From contig OW028585.1 in assembly GCA_932294295.1 (NCBI GenBank), forward strand, positions 15,929,360 through 15,993,359: a stretch of DNA of 64,000 nucleotides. The letters are read 5' to 3'. The DNA is from Alitta virens. Taxonomy: Eukaryota; Annelida; Polychaeta; Phyllodocida; Nereididae. The notes beneath the pieces were generated by a model that did no database searches, was not told where the DNA came from, and saw nothing but the letters and a program-made list of their open reading frames with translations. Every line of letters starts with the position of its first letter. The first letter of the stretch is position 1. This document shows, one piece after another, positions 1-10,117 of the stretch. The translations under genes were made by a program, and so were the position numbers.

Positions 1-246
1 ACTTTGTTCTAAATATTCTGAATTGCATCGCAAATGAACTATAACAATTAATCTTGTATATTTTTGCTTCCTATTAATTAATTTGGTATCTTGGTTTCAA
101 TTAATTTCATATCTTTTCAAAATTATGTCATACGAAATTGTACTGTTAAAATATGCAAATTATTTGTAACATATTGTTTCATTATATCAGATATATAAGC
201 TTTGCTTTCTCTTGTAAATAAAAAGCTTCTTTATTTATAATAGGCT
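1..246. other. AT-rich sequence, nothing recognised
   Basis: This stretch is AT-rich with short T and A runs. I see no reading frame, splice pair, tandem array or inverted repeat that I could support. Confidence 0.5.
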
Positions 247-349
247 ATTACATGGCCAAATGTGCAACGTGCGTTTTCCATGAGAAGGATAAACGCATGG
301 AAATGCATGGTTTTGGCCTAATTATAACGCACATTTGCCCATGTAGTAT
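247..349 (+). mobile_element. Short inverted-repeat element (MITE-like), copy 1
   Basis: The two ends are inverted copies of one another: TTACATGGCCAAATGTGC at 248-265 faces GCACATTTGCCCATGTAG at 329-346 (one mismatch in the core). The whole element is about 100 bp with no coding capacity, so it could fold into a hairpin. A second copy in reverse orientation lies near 51920-52012 and shares the central GCGTTTTCCATG and GGTTTT blocks. A small non-autonomous DNA transposon is the likeliest explanation; the target-site duplication is not clear. Confidence 0.55.
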
Positions 350-523
350 TACAAAAATATTTCAGGGGCATTAACGTGTAAGGTTAATAATGTTTAAAGT
401 GACCAGTGGGGCACCAATAGCGTCTCTCTTATCTCTATGCATACTAATTAGCTTGAGGGGTAACCCAGGGAGGCTTCTCAAGCGGGTCATTTCGTGCCAG
501 ATGACCAGCGCTGAAAGGGCTCT

Positions 524-1087
524 GTGGTGTATATACCTACAACAAATTTAGCACAATGGCAGACAATTTTGGATTCAAAATTTGGGCTGAAGAAAACAAA
601 TCGAACAGGGAGTCAGTTCAAGCTCTTAGGACGCAGAATGACGGACCACACATGCCTTACTCACATCAAATTTAAACTTCCAAGAAAATGTGGAACCTGC
701 ATCAGCCCCTGGTATGACCAGCAGTCAACCAGCCCAAGTCATCTTGGAAACAAACCAGTAGGAGGACCCATTTTTGCGGGCTGGAGCACAACTGGATGCC
801 CTGCTGAAGGACAGCCCTGATGTGACCAGAACAATTGCATTCTCAAAACCAGTCCCCTGGATGTGATGCACGACCCTAGGATCCTTCTCTCAGCCAAGGC
901 TACCACAAAGAAGGCAGAAACAATCCTATCTTACCAGCCTGAGAAAGTCAAGGATCGAATTCAGAGAGCCAGGAGAGACCACATGGTCTTTACACAAGCT
1001 GATCATAGAAGTAATAGTGCTACTCCAGCTCCGACTTTTAAAAATAGCAAGAACAGGGTATTTATAGCAAACCCCCCGCGGGGTTAG
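524..1087 (+). pseudogene. Degraded coding stretch, three shifted frames, family unknown
   Basis: Base composition rises here and three protein-like segments follow one another in different frames. The first starts at an ATG in good context at 556 and runs 39 codons to a TAA at 673-675. The second is readable from about 681 to 860 and is broken by stops near 748 and 863. The third is open from 857 to 1087. The downstream part is rich in charged residues (Lys, Arg, Glu) like a soluble nuclear or cytosolic protein, with no signal peptide or membrane segment. I do not recognise the family. No splice sites join the segments neatly, so two indels in an old gene copy, perhaps a retrocopy, is the simplest reading. 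A real gene with tiny introns is less likely. Confidence 0.35.
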
Positions 1088-1605
1088 TACCCTGTCAGGT
1101 CATGACATGAGATCCCACCCATCCAGACCTTGACACCTAAAATTGATGACCCCTGCAACTGGTCATGTGAAAGTTTAGCATATTCCCCACTTTTCTAGAG
1201 AGTGAACTACGTCATTATAGCTATATGAAATAAAAGTGTGTTAATAAGCAATATTAATACAAAAGAGTACCGTACAATGTATACATGTGTGTACTTGCGC
1301 GTAAATAGGCTGTGCAGATATAATAAAAGGCTCAAAAGACCAAAAGGACCATCTGTTGATGGACTCCAGGCGCTGACATCATTGTAATTTTCTATAGTTG
1401 GTGTTGGTTTGTGGGTGGCCCCTCGGCAGCGATGACAATGTCATGATCATCTTAGAGGAGTCACCCTGCTCAATATTTTATTAAATGAAAATCTCTGTAT
1501 TTTTTAAGATGTTTTTGTTATAGTGGGCAAAATAAATGAACCTGAATCTGAATCTCAGCTGCAGTAAAACCACAGGGGCAGCAATTTATATACTGTGAGG
1601 AGACA
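1088..1605. other. Intergenic; possible LINE-like 3' tail
   Basis: No gene seen. At about 1530-1556 an AATAAA is followed by a short AATCTG-type repeat, which resembles the 3' tail of a non-LTR element, but no coding part remains upstream. Confidence 0.3.
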
Positions 1606-1815
1606 ATGGCAATGACTTTTTATTGGATAGCTGTTGGATATCCTGAATGTAATGAAACGGTGTGTTTATCAATACTGTACGAGTCTTCAAGAAGATTTAA
1701 CAGTTTAGACAGATGTTGTGATTATTACTCTGAAAACGTTCAAATGGTGGAACTATACAGCAAAGAGATGCTGCAAAAGATGAACACTATTTTGGAGATG
1801 TATGTCAATGTTTGA
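1606..1815 (+). CDS. Small ORF, possible exon, unknown
   Basis: A 69-codon frame opens with an ATG at 1606 and contains several Cys, Glu and Tyr residues. A GTATGT just before its stop (about 1800) could act as a splice donor, which would make this an upstream exon of the CARD-like gene whose exon lies at 2730-3008. The frame junction with that exon cannot be proven because the acceptor there is weak. No known domain is visible. It could equally be a chance frame. Confidence 0.2.
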   Translation: MAMTFYWIAVGYPECNETVCLSILYESSRRFNSLDRCCDYYSENVQMVELYSKEMLQKMNTILEMYVNV

Positions 1816-1916
1816 CAGATTTTCAAACAAATTCTATAATTGAAAGATATGCAGGTTTACAGTAATGTATGAAGTATGACCATGTCGTGTGTGACTGAGC
1901 AGTTTCTCATCCACAA

Positions 1917-2663
1917 TGGTGTTCAAACATTTTTGACCAAATGGTCAAGTGCAACTGGTAACTCACACAGTTGTCACTTTGATTGACAGTTGTTTGTTCA
2001 ACTGTGGCAATGTTATTGTTTTAGGATCATTGGAGCGTCCAATGCAGTGCGTAGCAATTTACTTTTATTTGCTGGCTCAGACGCATCACCACTGCTCTTA
2101 ATGTTGTATTAATTTTGTCTTGGTTAAAAAAATAATAATCCATGATTGAATCCTATCCTATCCCATAAAGAAAATATTTTGAAATACATGCATTATTGGC
2201 AACTTGTGGAGCAATTAGCTGAAATGTTTTGAATACATAGATAGCTGGATAGATAGATAGATAGATAGATGTAGATGTCACGCTTACAATGCCTTTCTAA
2301 ATGATTTTAATTTTAATTTTTTGTATCAGCTGTTTATCATAATTCAATAAAGGTTAGTTTTTCTTTTGTTTGGCTTTTGATTTTTTTCTTTAGAGGCACA
2401 TGTTGTGATTGTATATATGTTAACCTGTGACATATATATTTGTTGAGTACATTTGCCTGTATAATACAATCATTTCCGAAAGTTTGCCAAACCTATTGAT
2501 CCATTCTACAGGACTAATTTATTTTTTGATAACTGCCTTACTCTTTGTTTTGTCTTATCAAATCCAAACATTGTCACAGTTGGCTGATTAAGTATCAACA
2601 AAAGTGGCAACTCACAGAGCAACAGTTGCATTTGACCATTTGGTCAAAAATGTTTGAACGCCA
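1917..2663. mobile_element. 747-bp inverted-repeat transposon (non-autonomous)
   Basis: The ends at 1917-2006 and 2571-2663 are inverted copies over about 90 bp. The outermost match is GTTCAAACATTTTTGACC against its reverse complement near 2643-2660, with only scattered mismatches further in. The interior has no coding frame and carries a GATA microsatellite at 2242-2272. Long imperfect terminal inverted repeats, short length and no transposase fit a non-autonomous DNA transposon. I cannot define a convincing target-site duplication, so the superfamily is left open. Confidence 0.65.
2242..2272. repeat. GATA tetranucleotide microsatellite
   Basis: About seven GATA/ATAG units lie inside the inverted-repeat element. 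Confidence 0.85.
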
Positions 2664-2729
2664 ATGTAACCACTGCAAACATATGCCCATGTAGTATGCC
2701 AAGAAGTAGGACTTGAAGACATAGCAGGA

Positions 2730-3008
2730 ATGTTAAAAAAATTGGGACATATCACGTACTGTGACTATATAAATGTTATTACCAATACAGATAAAAGTAC
2801 ACAATATAAAATTTTAATGGACATGTTGGATGAGCAGAGCATTGCTTACATGTTTGCCGTCTATAAACGAGACTATCCTCAAACCTGTATGCATATACCT
2901 GGCATGGTGGAAGGAGTTCGCACAAGATGCACAAATCTGAATAATGACATGTCTATGGAAGTCATTGCAAAAAATGGAGACCTAAGTGTGGAAGTCCAGC
3001 AAAAAGAG
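2730..3008 (+). CDS. CARD-like domain exon
   Basis: The frame is open from about 2673 to 3008 and ends at a good splice donor (GAG|GTGAGC, exon end 3008). The first ATG is at 2730, but the true 5' exon boundary is uncertain. Residues 2-55 have the helix spacing of a CARD: a Leu/Lys-rich helix, a Gly-turn then CDYINVI, a Gln...ILMDML helix, then AYMFAVYKRDYPQ. CARDs are death-fold adaptors that pair in apoptosis and innate-immune complexes, and many invertebrates have expanded sets. Residues 56-93 form a tail of unknown type. The frame is phase 0 and joins cleanly to 3833-3955. A chance resemblance of a short helical protein to CARD remains possible. Confidence 0.45.
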
Positions 3009-3832
3009 GTGAGCATATTTATATAACCAAACAATAAAACAGAGGATTAGCACACCTGTAGTATATAATGAGTCAATGTAAAGTCATATATCGCAAGTAA
3101 AGTATGTAACTGCCAAAATTGATTTATTGACATTTTGATCAGCTTGATGGTAGGGGTCTTCACTGTCTTGAAGTGATCCAGATCACTAGGTGTCATTCTT
3201 GTCAGAATTTGACTCAGATCCCCACTGGTGGTTTGGTTTGAAGGTAACTAGCTTAGGATGCATTTTGGTTTGTTTGAAGCCATTTTGTTCCAGCACTATG
3301 AGGAGCACTCTTCTAACATCTAAAAGTTGTTAGTCTACTCACCTGCCCACACAGATGTAAGGTGGTTCATATGAAGTTTGCAGTGTATTGGAGCTGTATA
3401 ACTATGTTAATTTTGAGTCTAAAGTTGGGGCTTATATTGTCACATGTATCATGGTGGTCAGTCGCATGTGTAAAATGTCAGATGTCAAATGCTGATAATA
3501 CTAATGTGTATGGTCAGTCAAATAAGTAATTTATAGTTTACATGTACATAGTAATATTTCTAAATGTGGTCAATTATAGTTTAGTTATTATTTTCGTGCT
3601 TTAGCAATTATTCATATATTTTTCCTATTTGTTTTATTGTAGTTCTTGGAAGCTATTTTCAACCTAAGCTACGTTAAGCTAATCTAATCTACGAAATGGT
3701 TCAACCTAAATGTACAACGCAACTATGAATAAACTTGAGTCTCCAAAACTGTGTGTTCTTCTATGTAACTGGCCATTACACAGTACATGCATGGTTCAGT
3801 AGTATAATAACAAAGATTGTTTATCATTGCAG

Positions 3833-3955
3833 GGAGATGTTTTAAGAATAGCACTCAGGACATGGGTAACAGTTGTCTATCTGATGGACTATATGCCGAC
3901 AACAAGAACGAGGATGACCTGCTTATATTGTGCCAAGGAACCAACAGTGAGATGA
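3833..3955 (+). CDS. Terminal exon of the CARD-like gene
   Basis: An acceptor (TTATCATTGCAG at about 3821-3832) opens an exon that continues the 2730-3008 frame in phase 0 and runs 40 codons to TGA at 3953-3955. The residues are hydrophobic then basic, with a Cys pair near the end, and match no domain I know. The intron would be 824 bp. A polyA signal follows at 4176-4181, giving a 3' UTR of about 220 bases. The exon/intron logic is consistent, but there is no transcript evidence in the sequence itself. Confidence 0.4.
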   Translation, partial: GDVLRIALRTWVTVVYLMDYMPTTRTRMTCLYCAKEPTVR

Positions 3956-4175
3956 TCACAAGGACATTGTAATAATGTAAACTGTATAAGTATCTGTAGG
4001 GAACAGTTTACAAAATTTTCAGAGAGTGTGTACAATGTAACCAAACAAATGCCGGAATGTTTTCTAAATGTGCCTTGCTGTCTTACTCATAGCACTGAAG
4101 AACATCCTAGGAGTGTACTGAATGCAATCCCCCACCATGCAACTGTTTTGAAGAAAAAATGTAACTTGATATCAC

Positions 4176-4181
4176 AATAAA
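4176..4181 (+). terminator. AATAAA polyadenylation signal of the CARD-like gene
   Basis: This is a canonical AATAAA about 220 bases after the stop at 3953-3955. Further similar hexamers are common in this AT-rich DNA, so the assignment rests on position. Confidence 0.35.
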
Positions 4182-4420
4182 CTGGACTGACATGTAAACA
4201 TTAAATCATTGTTGTATTTCATAGTAAAGTATATGTACTACAGAGGGCAGCACTATACGATTCTGTATGTAACTTGTATAGATGGTGCCCTAAGACATGG
4301 TTCATAAATGCATGGCTAAGAAAGATGCAAGATGAAAGATATTGTAGCATATAAGCCTAATGATGAAGTAAGCATTACACAATGGAGAATGCAAACAGAC
4401 GATTGCTGTCACAGAATAGC

Positions 4421-4555
4421 ATGACATCAGACAACTGGGTAATGCTTGGCAAAGTATTACCCAAGGCAGAAGTGGTGTATTTCTGTCAGATGATAGTACA
4501 GTTCACTGTTATTTTAACAGCAATCATAAACCTGTCATTAGGGAACATGTACTAA
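4421..4555 (+). pseudogene. Truncated small membrane-protein ORF near the integrase relic
   Basis: The ATG at 4421 opens 44 codons. After about 16 polar residues comes one strong hydrophobic segment (VVYFCQMIVQFTVILTAIIN) and then Leu-Ser-Leu-Gly before an early stop. Small proteins with one such segment occur, as I recall, beside integrases in Polinton/Maverick-type elements, and an integrase relic starts 230 bases downstream on the same strand. I infer this is a truncated relic from the same element. The family link is from memory and not certain. Confidence 0.35.
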
Positions 4556-4784
4556 GAAGGGCTAACCATGTTTCAGACAAGTCTAGGAGCGGTCCTACCC
4601 TCACCAAAACTGAAACACACTGTTAAGCTGACAGCTACCCATTACAATAATGAACAGTCAACATAATCATCCTCATCACTGCAACAACGGATCGTATCGA
4701 CACGTATTTGTCAGACATTTATTACAATATCAGCAGTCCTGCTAGTTTTTTGGTGCTACAAAGCTATGGGATTCGTAAAAAGTA

Positions 4785-5570
4785 AAATAGATCGCCCAAC
4801 AAGTTTTGACTATGAAACAGTTAAAAAATGCTTAAATGAGCGAACTACACATACCATCAAAACCACACAGCCATAAAATTTGTAGAAAATATAGACGAAC
4901 AGTGGGATGCAGACCTGGTGCAGTTAGCAGATCTTTCAAAATATAACAATGGTGTTAAATATCTATTGGTATGCCTTGATCTGTTCTCAAGATTTGCATG
5001 GGTTAAACCTCTGAAAACTAAAACCTCTAGAGCTGTTGCAGATGCTATGCAAGAAATAATTAATGAAGGAAGACAGTGTATCTAGGGGCACCTTTTCCAA
5101 AATGCGTTGATAAGTCATAAAATAGACCATATTATTGCATATGGCTTGCACAAAGCATCATACTGTAACAGGTTAAACAGAAAATTAGAAAACAGGTTAT
5201 ACGAATACTTCTACGAAAACCAAACATTTAAATACACAGACATATTAAATGAGGTTGTAAAGTCATACAATAACACACAGCACTCAGCAATTCACATGGC
5301 ACCTGCAGAGGTCAATGAAAACAATTCAGAAAGTGTGTTTTAAGTGTGTGTACATACTAATTTTGAAAGAAAATGCTGCAATCAATGCATATGAGATTGG
5401 GGATCTGGTAAGATTAAATCACCAGAATACACCATTCAGGAGAGGATATAATGAGAGTTTAACTGAGGAACTATTTAGGGTGTGCACCAAAATACCATCT
5501 TTTGACAGTTACGTACCAGCATCAGAAATTAAGCAATACAAGGCCAAGCAGAAGTCATGTTACAGGCTGG
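4785..5570 (+). pseudogene. Decayed Polinton/Maverick-type rve integrase
   Basis: The segments 4785-4875, 4880-5085, 5107-5343 and 5345-5570 together resemble an rve (RNase H fold) integrase of the Polinton/Maverick class. It would catalyse strand transfer of element DNA. Visible landmarks are a WDADLVQLADLSKY block holding the first catalytic Asp, a GVKYLLVCLDLFSRFAWVKPL strand-helix region, a KASYCNRLNRKLENR helix, an SYNNTQHSAIHMAPAEVN motif, and a C-terminal EIGDLVRL...FRRGY module typical of integrase tails. Damage is clear: stops near 4874 and 5083, the block with the second catalytic Asp is missing around 5080, the catalytic Glu position reads Asn, and the frame shifts near 5340. It is a dead relic. 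Confidence 0.75.
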
Positions 5571-5574
5571 GTTT

Positions 5575-5735
5575 TCAGTGGCATAGGCACTGTGTCACCT
5601 AACAGCCCAGCGACCTAATTATGGAAATTCTTTGCTAGTTTGCCTAGTTAAACAAAAATATTGTTTACTGTGCAGCCACAGGCTGAGTATAGACTAAGGA
5701 AATCTTCTCTTAAAAATACAAGAGAAAGCACAGTT
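5575..5735 (+). repeat. Dispersed repeat, partner at 35640-35800 (minus)
   Basis: About 150 bp just after the integrase relic matches the reverse complement of 35640-35800. Shared blocks include CAGCCCAGCGA, TTCTTTGCTAGTTT, CCTAGTTAAACAAAA, GGCTGAGTATAGA and AATCTTCTCTTAAAAATAC. The distant copy keeps an 88-codon frame on its strand (35521-35787), whereas this copy has several stops, so this may be a decayed protein-coding repeat. Confidence 0.55.
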
Positions 5736-5961
5736 AAATTGCTTTAAATTGCATCACTATTGAACTATGATGCCCAGCCATTTCACAGACACAGTGCAGT
5801 GATGTTGCTCCAGTATTGTATTTCAATGAAAATTTTCCAGCATTTGCACACTGTCGCCAAATTAAGCGTTTGTTTATAAAAATTTTCCCTGCCCTGTTAT
5901 GAGGTAAAACACTCAAAGCGATGTTCCTCTACCCTAAAGGAGCTGCATTTGTACAGCGTTC

Positions 5962-6231
5962 ATGGTAGCATTAAAGTGTGTTGTAGTCATTGATTCAGTC
6001 AAGGGGTTTGTTTCTCGCTTCTGTGATGAGGTCCGGGTGGACCTGTTGACCGCCGGAAGTCAGGATGTGTACCTTGCAATGTCATGGAATAAGGGAACAC
6101 CAGAACCAGTTCAAGTCTTTCTTCAGATCACATCATCATACATCCACTTCAGACCACCTTGTACTCTGCTATTAGCTCTGAGCTCTTTCCCCCTTCTGAT
6201 TTATGCTGTTTACTTCATCTTATTTATATGA
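5962..6231 (+). CDS. Unidentified ORF, possibly part exon
   Basis: The ATG at 5962 opens 89 codons. The first 50 look protein-like (GFVSRFCDEVRVDLLTAGSQ, then a Trp-Asn-Lys-Gly-Thr-Pro stretch); the last 35 are an aromatic and Leu-rich tail that looks like intron read through. An exon ending between 6110 and 6130 is plausible, but no strong donor is seen. No family recognised. It could be the continuation of the dispersed repeat at 5575-5735. Confidence 0.2.
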   Translation: MVALKCVVVIDSVKGFVSRFCDEVRVDLLTAGSQDVYLAMSWNKGTPEPVQVFLQITSSYIHFRPPCTLLLALSSFPLLIYAVYFILFI

Positions 6232-6344
6232 ACCAAAATGTAACTATTCTGAGTTATTTGAGGGGATTCAGCGTCATAGTCAATTCAGTAAATACGACGC
6301 TGCACTCAAAAGCTTCCTTTTTTCTCTGCCCCTGGTGCCCATTT

Positions 6345-6511
6345 ACTGAACTATACTGTTTTGCACATGCCTAGTGCTCTTTTACTGAACTAAACAATCT
6401 TGCACAGTCACAGTGTTTATGCACTGAACTAAACTGTTCTGCACATGCCTAGTGCTTTTTCACTGAACTAAACAATCTTGCACAGTCAGTGTTAATGCAC
6501 TGAACTAAACT
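6345..6511 (+). repeat. 78-bp tandem repeat, about 2.1 copies
   Basis: Units begin at 6345, 6423 and 6499, each with ACTGAACTA at the start and CTTGCACAGTCA near the end. Each unit is itself two diverged halves of about 38 bp (CTGTTCTGCACATGCCTAGTG versus CAATCTTGCACAGTCAGTG), so an older duplication preceded the newer one. Confidence 0.8.
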
Positions 6512-6582
6512 TGCTAGTGACATGGCTATGCCACAAAAGATTCATGTTTTAAGCTTTTGCATTCATATTGTTATTCTTTTAG

Positions 6583-6657
6583 GAATCACAGCAGCATTAG
6601 TAACTATAATAATTGTGGTGATGATTGCAATTATTGGTTTGTGGTTTATCATAAATT
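6583..6657 (+). CDS. Candidate 75-bp exon encoding one transmembrane helix
   Basis: The sequence lies between a polypyrimidine acceptor (TTATTCTTTTAG ending 6582) and a consensus donor (GTAAGT at 6658). It is exactly 25 codons and in phase 0 reads as a continuous hydrophobic helix (Gly-Ile-Thr-Ala-Ala then Leu/Val/Ile residues to Trp-Phe-Ile-Ile-Asn). Single-helix exons are typical of type I membrane proteins. No neighbouring exon could be joined with confidence, so the parent gene is unknown, and a chance arrangement in AT-rich DNA is possible. Confidence 0.3.
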
Positions 6658-7011
6658 GTAAGTACCTTCTGTGTCTCATAAAGTACTGCAAATATTAATA
6701 AACAGTTTAATCTTGTAATTGCTAAACAAATACATGTCTTTTTGCACTAGGCAGATTCATTATGCATGTCCTCCCTTCATGAAGGGCTTGGTAATGCCTC
6801 TATGCATGGTAATTATAGGTCACATCTATATCAAACCAGTACCTACATCGGGTGACATTACTGAAAATGTTTTAACAATTTAGACTTTCACTGATGTGCA
6901 TATTTCTGGTATTGAGCTTGTTTCCTGTCCATGTGCAAAATAATAAATTTTCTGAAAATGTTGAGGTAATGTATTTGACTTAATAACAATCTGATTGGTG
7001 AATTGAACCCT

Positions 7012-7063
7012 ATAGTTTGAAGCCCAGCGCGCTACCACTGAGTTAGGCCCCTACCCCAGGGTG
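7012..7063 (-). mobile_element. SINE family A, head fragment
   Basis: This matches the tRNA-like head of the SINE copies at 36406-36597, 50488-50673 and 51255-51433 (GAAGCCCAGCGCGCTACCAC, then TGAGTTAGGCCCCTACC). Only about 50 bp remain. Confidence 0.7.
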
Positions 7064-7069
7064 AGGTGA

Positions 7070-9100
7070 GAGATGGTCATTTGTTTACATTTTCCCAGTG
7101 ACCATTAACTAAAAATCTTGCGAGTATTTTGGTTCATTTGTGATTTTCGGGTGGAGCTTAGGACTTCTTTATGCCAGGATAGTTGAAATTATTTGTTTTT
7201 ATGCATTATTTAACAAGTAATCCACCAGTGTTCTGACCAGCCCTATTCATTACTATGGCGCTCGACCCAGCTTTGGTTCCGGAAGTAGCCATTTTCTGCT
7301 CACCAACGCTGAAGAGTCAGCATTCGCTTGCACACCCTATTCATACATGCATATATAGATTACATACCCCTCAGTGCTATTTGGTAATTTTCTGATGAAT
7401 GAAGTGCACAGTTTCCATTTTATTTGCATTCATTTGGGCTTGCCCTCGTGTACATTGGCAAGTGACTGTTATGGCTGTTGCCCTGCTCTGCTGAGCATTG
7501 GAGGAACACCCTGAGCTATTTTTAGCTGCTGCCGGTCAGCTAGTCAGCAGGTCAGTCTGGCAGCTGTGGTGATCAACAATGGGACCACTGATACACACAT
7601 TAGGTGTTTATCTTTTGCTGGCGAAAGTAGGTCACACTGACCTAGAATGATGCCACAGTCATGTGACTGGAGTTCCCCTTACTGAGTAGCAGCAGCAGCG
7701 CTAGCCCAGTTTGAATAAACTGTCCATGGCTCAGAAATTCTGCAGAGTTGTTGGAGCTACTTTTCATGATAATTATTGAAGTATAGCAAAATATATTCAC
7801 AGGGCTGAATATATGACTCTTCAGATGTTTGATAGTATAAGTAGTGCAAAAGTGGGTAAAATCAGGGGATACACCCCTTTGTTTGATCATAATTTATGAA
7901 ACTGCAGGGTTTTATTACTGACAAATAGTGTGACAATTGTGTAAACAGTTTTGTCTGGGAAAAAAACACCTAAGTATGCCCAAAAGAGATTGTTGAACTA
8001 GAGCAAACATGTCATGCACTTGCCCGAAATCACTGACCCAGAATTTAATCCGCTAGTTTTAGTTCCTGAATTGGATGCTGTATGTGTCCCAATCCAGCCT
8101 ACAAAATCCGAGTCAGTTATTTCGGGCAAGCCATGCACAAGCTGACCACCACAATGGACGTCTATAATTTATTTTATTCTATGTCTAGCCATATATCAAT
8201 ATCAGCCCTGATAACACAAACCTGTCTTATGCAGGTTAAAAGTTATTTTCCCTCTTCATATCATATATTCCCTAGGGAAACATAACTTTTGCTAGGCAAT
8301 CAGGCAGTGGGCGTGGCATAAAACAACATCAAAAATAACAATTTTCATTTCCTATGGGCTAACTATTGTTATTATCACTTTGCAAGGCTCTTACCTAGTA
8401 AATAGCTCAATGTTGAGGGCAGCTGTTGGCAGGGGGCCAATATTGAATAGCTACCCAGATATTAATACATCATTATGTAACAATAGTGTCATGCATGCTA
8501 GGACTGGTGCATCTGTATTGTCTGTTCAGGCATCAACCCCAACATTATTATATTATATTATAAATAATATCCAAATACTGAAAGTGAACTAATACTTATC
8601 ATAAGAAATTTAAACTAAAGTAGTCCAGGTTGGGATACTTCATCTCTAAGCCATAAAATTTATATAAAATCACTTTATTGCATTCAATACCTTTGTGTCA
8701 AATTCATTAAGTCAAGGTGTGTCCTAAATGAATTAAAAAAAGGAAAGTTAGTATAATTGTGTAATAGTTAATGGCCACACAATTATTAGATACTATTGAC
8801 CAATATTAATCTTACCAACTTTTTCAACATAAATTGAAAAAATAATGTATATAATTTATTTGGGTTTAGAGAAAATCATGCAACAAATTAAACTCTTAAC
8901 TTACTTTGTAGATAATTTAATTTTAAAAATAATGCCAAAGTGCACTGCAGGGTGCAGGCTGTAGTTTTCATTTCTCGTGACAGAATGGTTGCATGAGGAT
9001 CTATCCAACCCCTCTATTTTATATATATATGCCCCCCCCCCTTGATCTGCCAGTGGGTAGACCGTATTGGTGTACATAATGAGACAATGGTCTGACAGAA
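7070..9100. other. Intergenic, no supported gene
   Basis: Frames are short and lack protein character. The part around 7230-7620 is less AT-rich and includes a CCGGAAGTAGCCATTTTC element resembling joined ETS and YY1-type sites, but no gene start follows that I can define. A short block near 8490-8545 recurs near 12145-12185, so it is a dispersed repeat. A C run lies near 9032-9042. Confidence 0.35.
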
Positions 9101-9880
9101 AAAGATAAACATTTACAATCTTTAATTCCCCAGTGTTTGGTCCCAGATAACATGCTAGATCAGACGGACATCCGCACAATATGAGCGATGTCAATACAAC
9201 ATTATTTTACAATATCCATTGTATAATGTCAGCGATATTGATACAACATTATACTGATAACATCTAACTTGGAAATAATGTTATGCCGATTTATAATGCA
9301 ATCCTCGGTCTAACCTTCTGAATATATCACATAGAATAATTAATGTAATTTTTTAAAGTATTTATTTCCTTTTGTGTTTTTGTACATTTTGTCATAATGC
9401 CAATACCGTGTGAACATGCAACACTATCTGTTTTTTGCATTGTTGTCACATATTGAATTTTAAGGTCTCCCATTTGGGGTTTCTTACATATTTAATCAGC
9501 TTACCCTGTAAGATGAATTTAATTGATTTATAACAAAGTCTTGGTACAAATTATACAACATACGTACAACTATATACAAAATGAACTGTGTTAACAATCA
9601 GAATTTAGGAATAGATAAAATACAGTCTTCCTAAAAGAACTCACACAAAGGCGAGGTTTGAAAATAGACGCATGCTTTAACACACTCATTACATAGTGTT
9701 AAACACTGCAAAGGCTCACCAAATTGTAATGGCAAATAGCATGACATTGAAAAAATATGAACAGTAAAGATGCAAAATATTTCTCAACCTGTACAGAGTT
9801 ACACTGTGATTAATCTTAACATGGACTGGCAGTGAACTCCATCTTAAAATTAATCAGTCTAACTCTAAAAAAAAAAAAAA
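9100..9880 (-). repeat. Duplicated 3' flank of zinc-finger gene 1
   Basis: Two blocks, 9130-9330 and 9560-9750, match 14615-14800 and 15000-15150, which lie at the same relative place downstream of zinc-finger gene 2. Shared strings include CAGATAACATGCTAGATC, TATGAGCGATGT and ACACTGCA...GGCTCAC. The genes were therefore copied together with their 3' flanks. Confidence 0.75.
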
Positions 9881-10117
9881 ACCCCCCATTCCTCTCAATC
9901 TATTTTGTATCATGATGTGTTTGGACAGATCACTAATTTATAAAAGCATTTCAAGTTTGTCACAGACATGACAAGGTCTCTCTCCGCTACCTGTCTTCTT
10001 GTGTTTGACCTATCTATGCGAATCCATTCTCACATTGCAGATGAAAGATCAGTCTACACTGTGTGTCCTCATGTGTGTGGATAGGTTACCTGTCTGTGTA
10101 AATCTGTCCCATAAACA

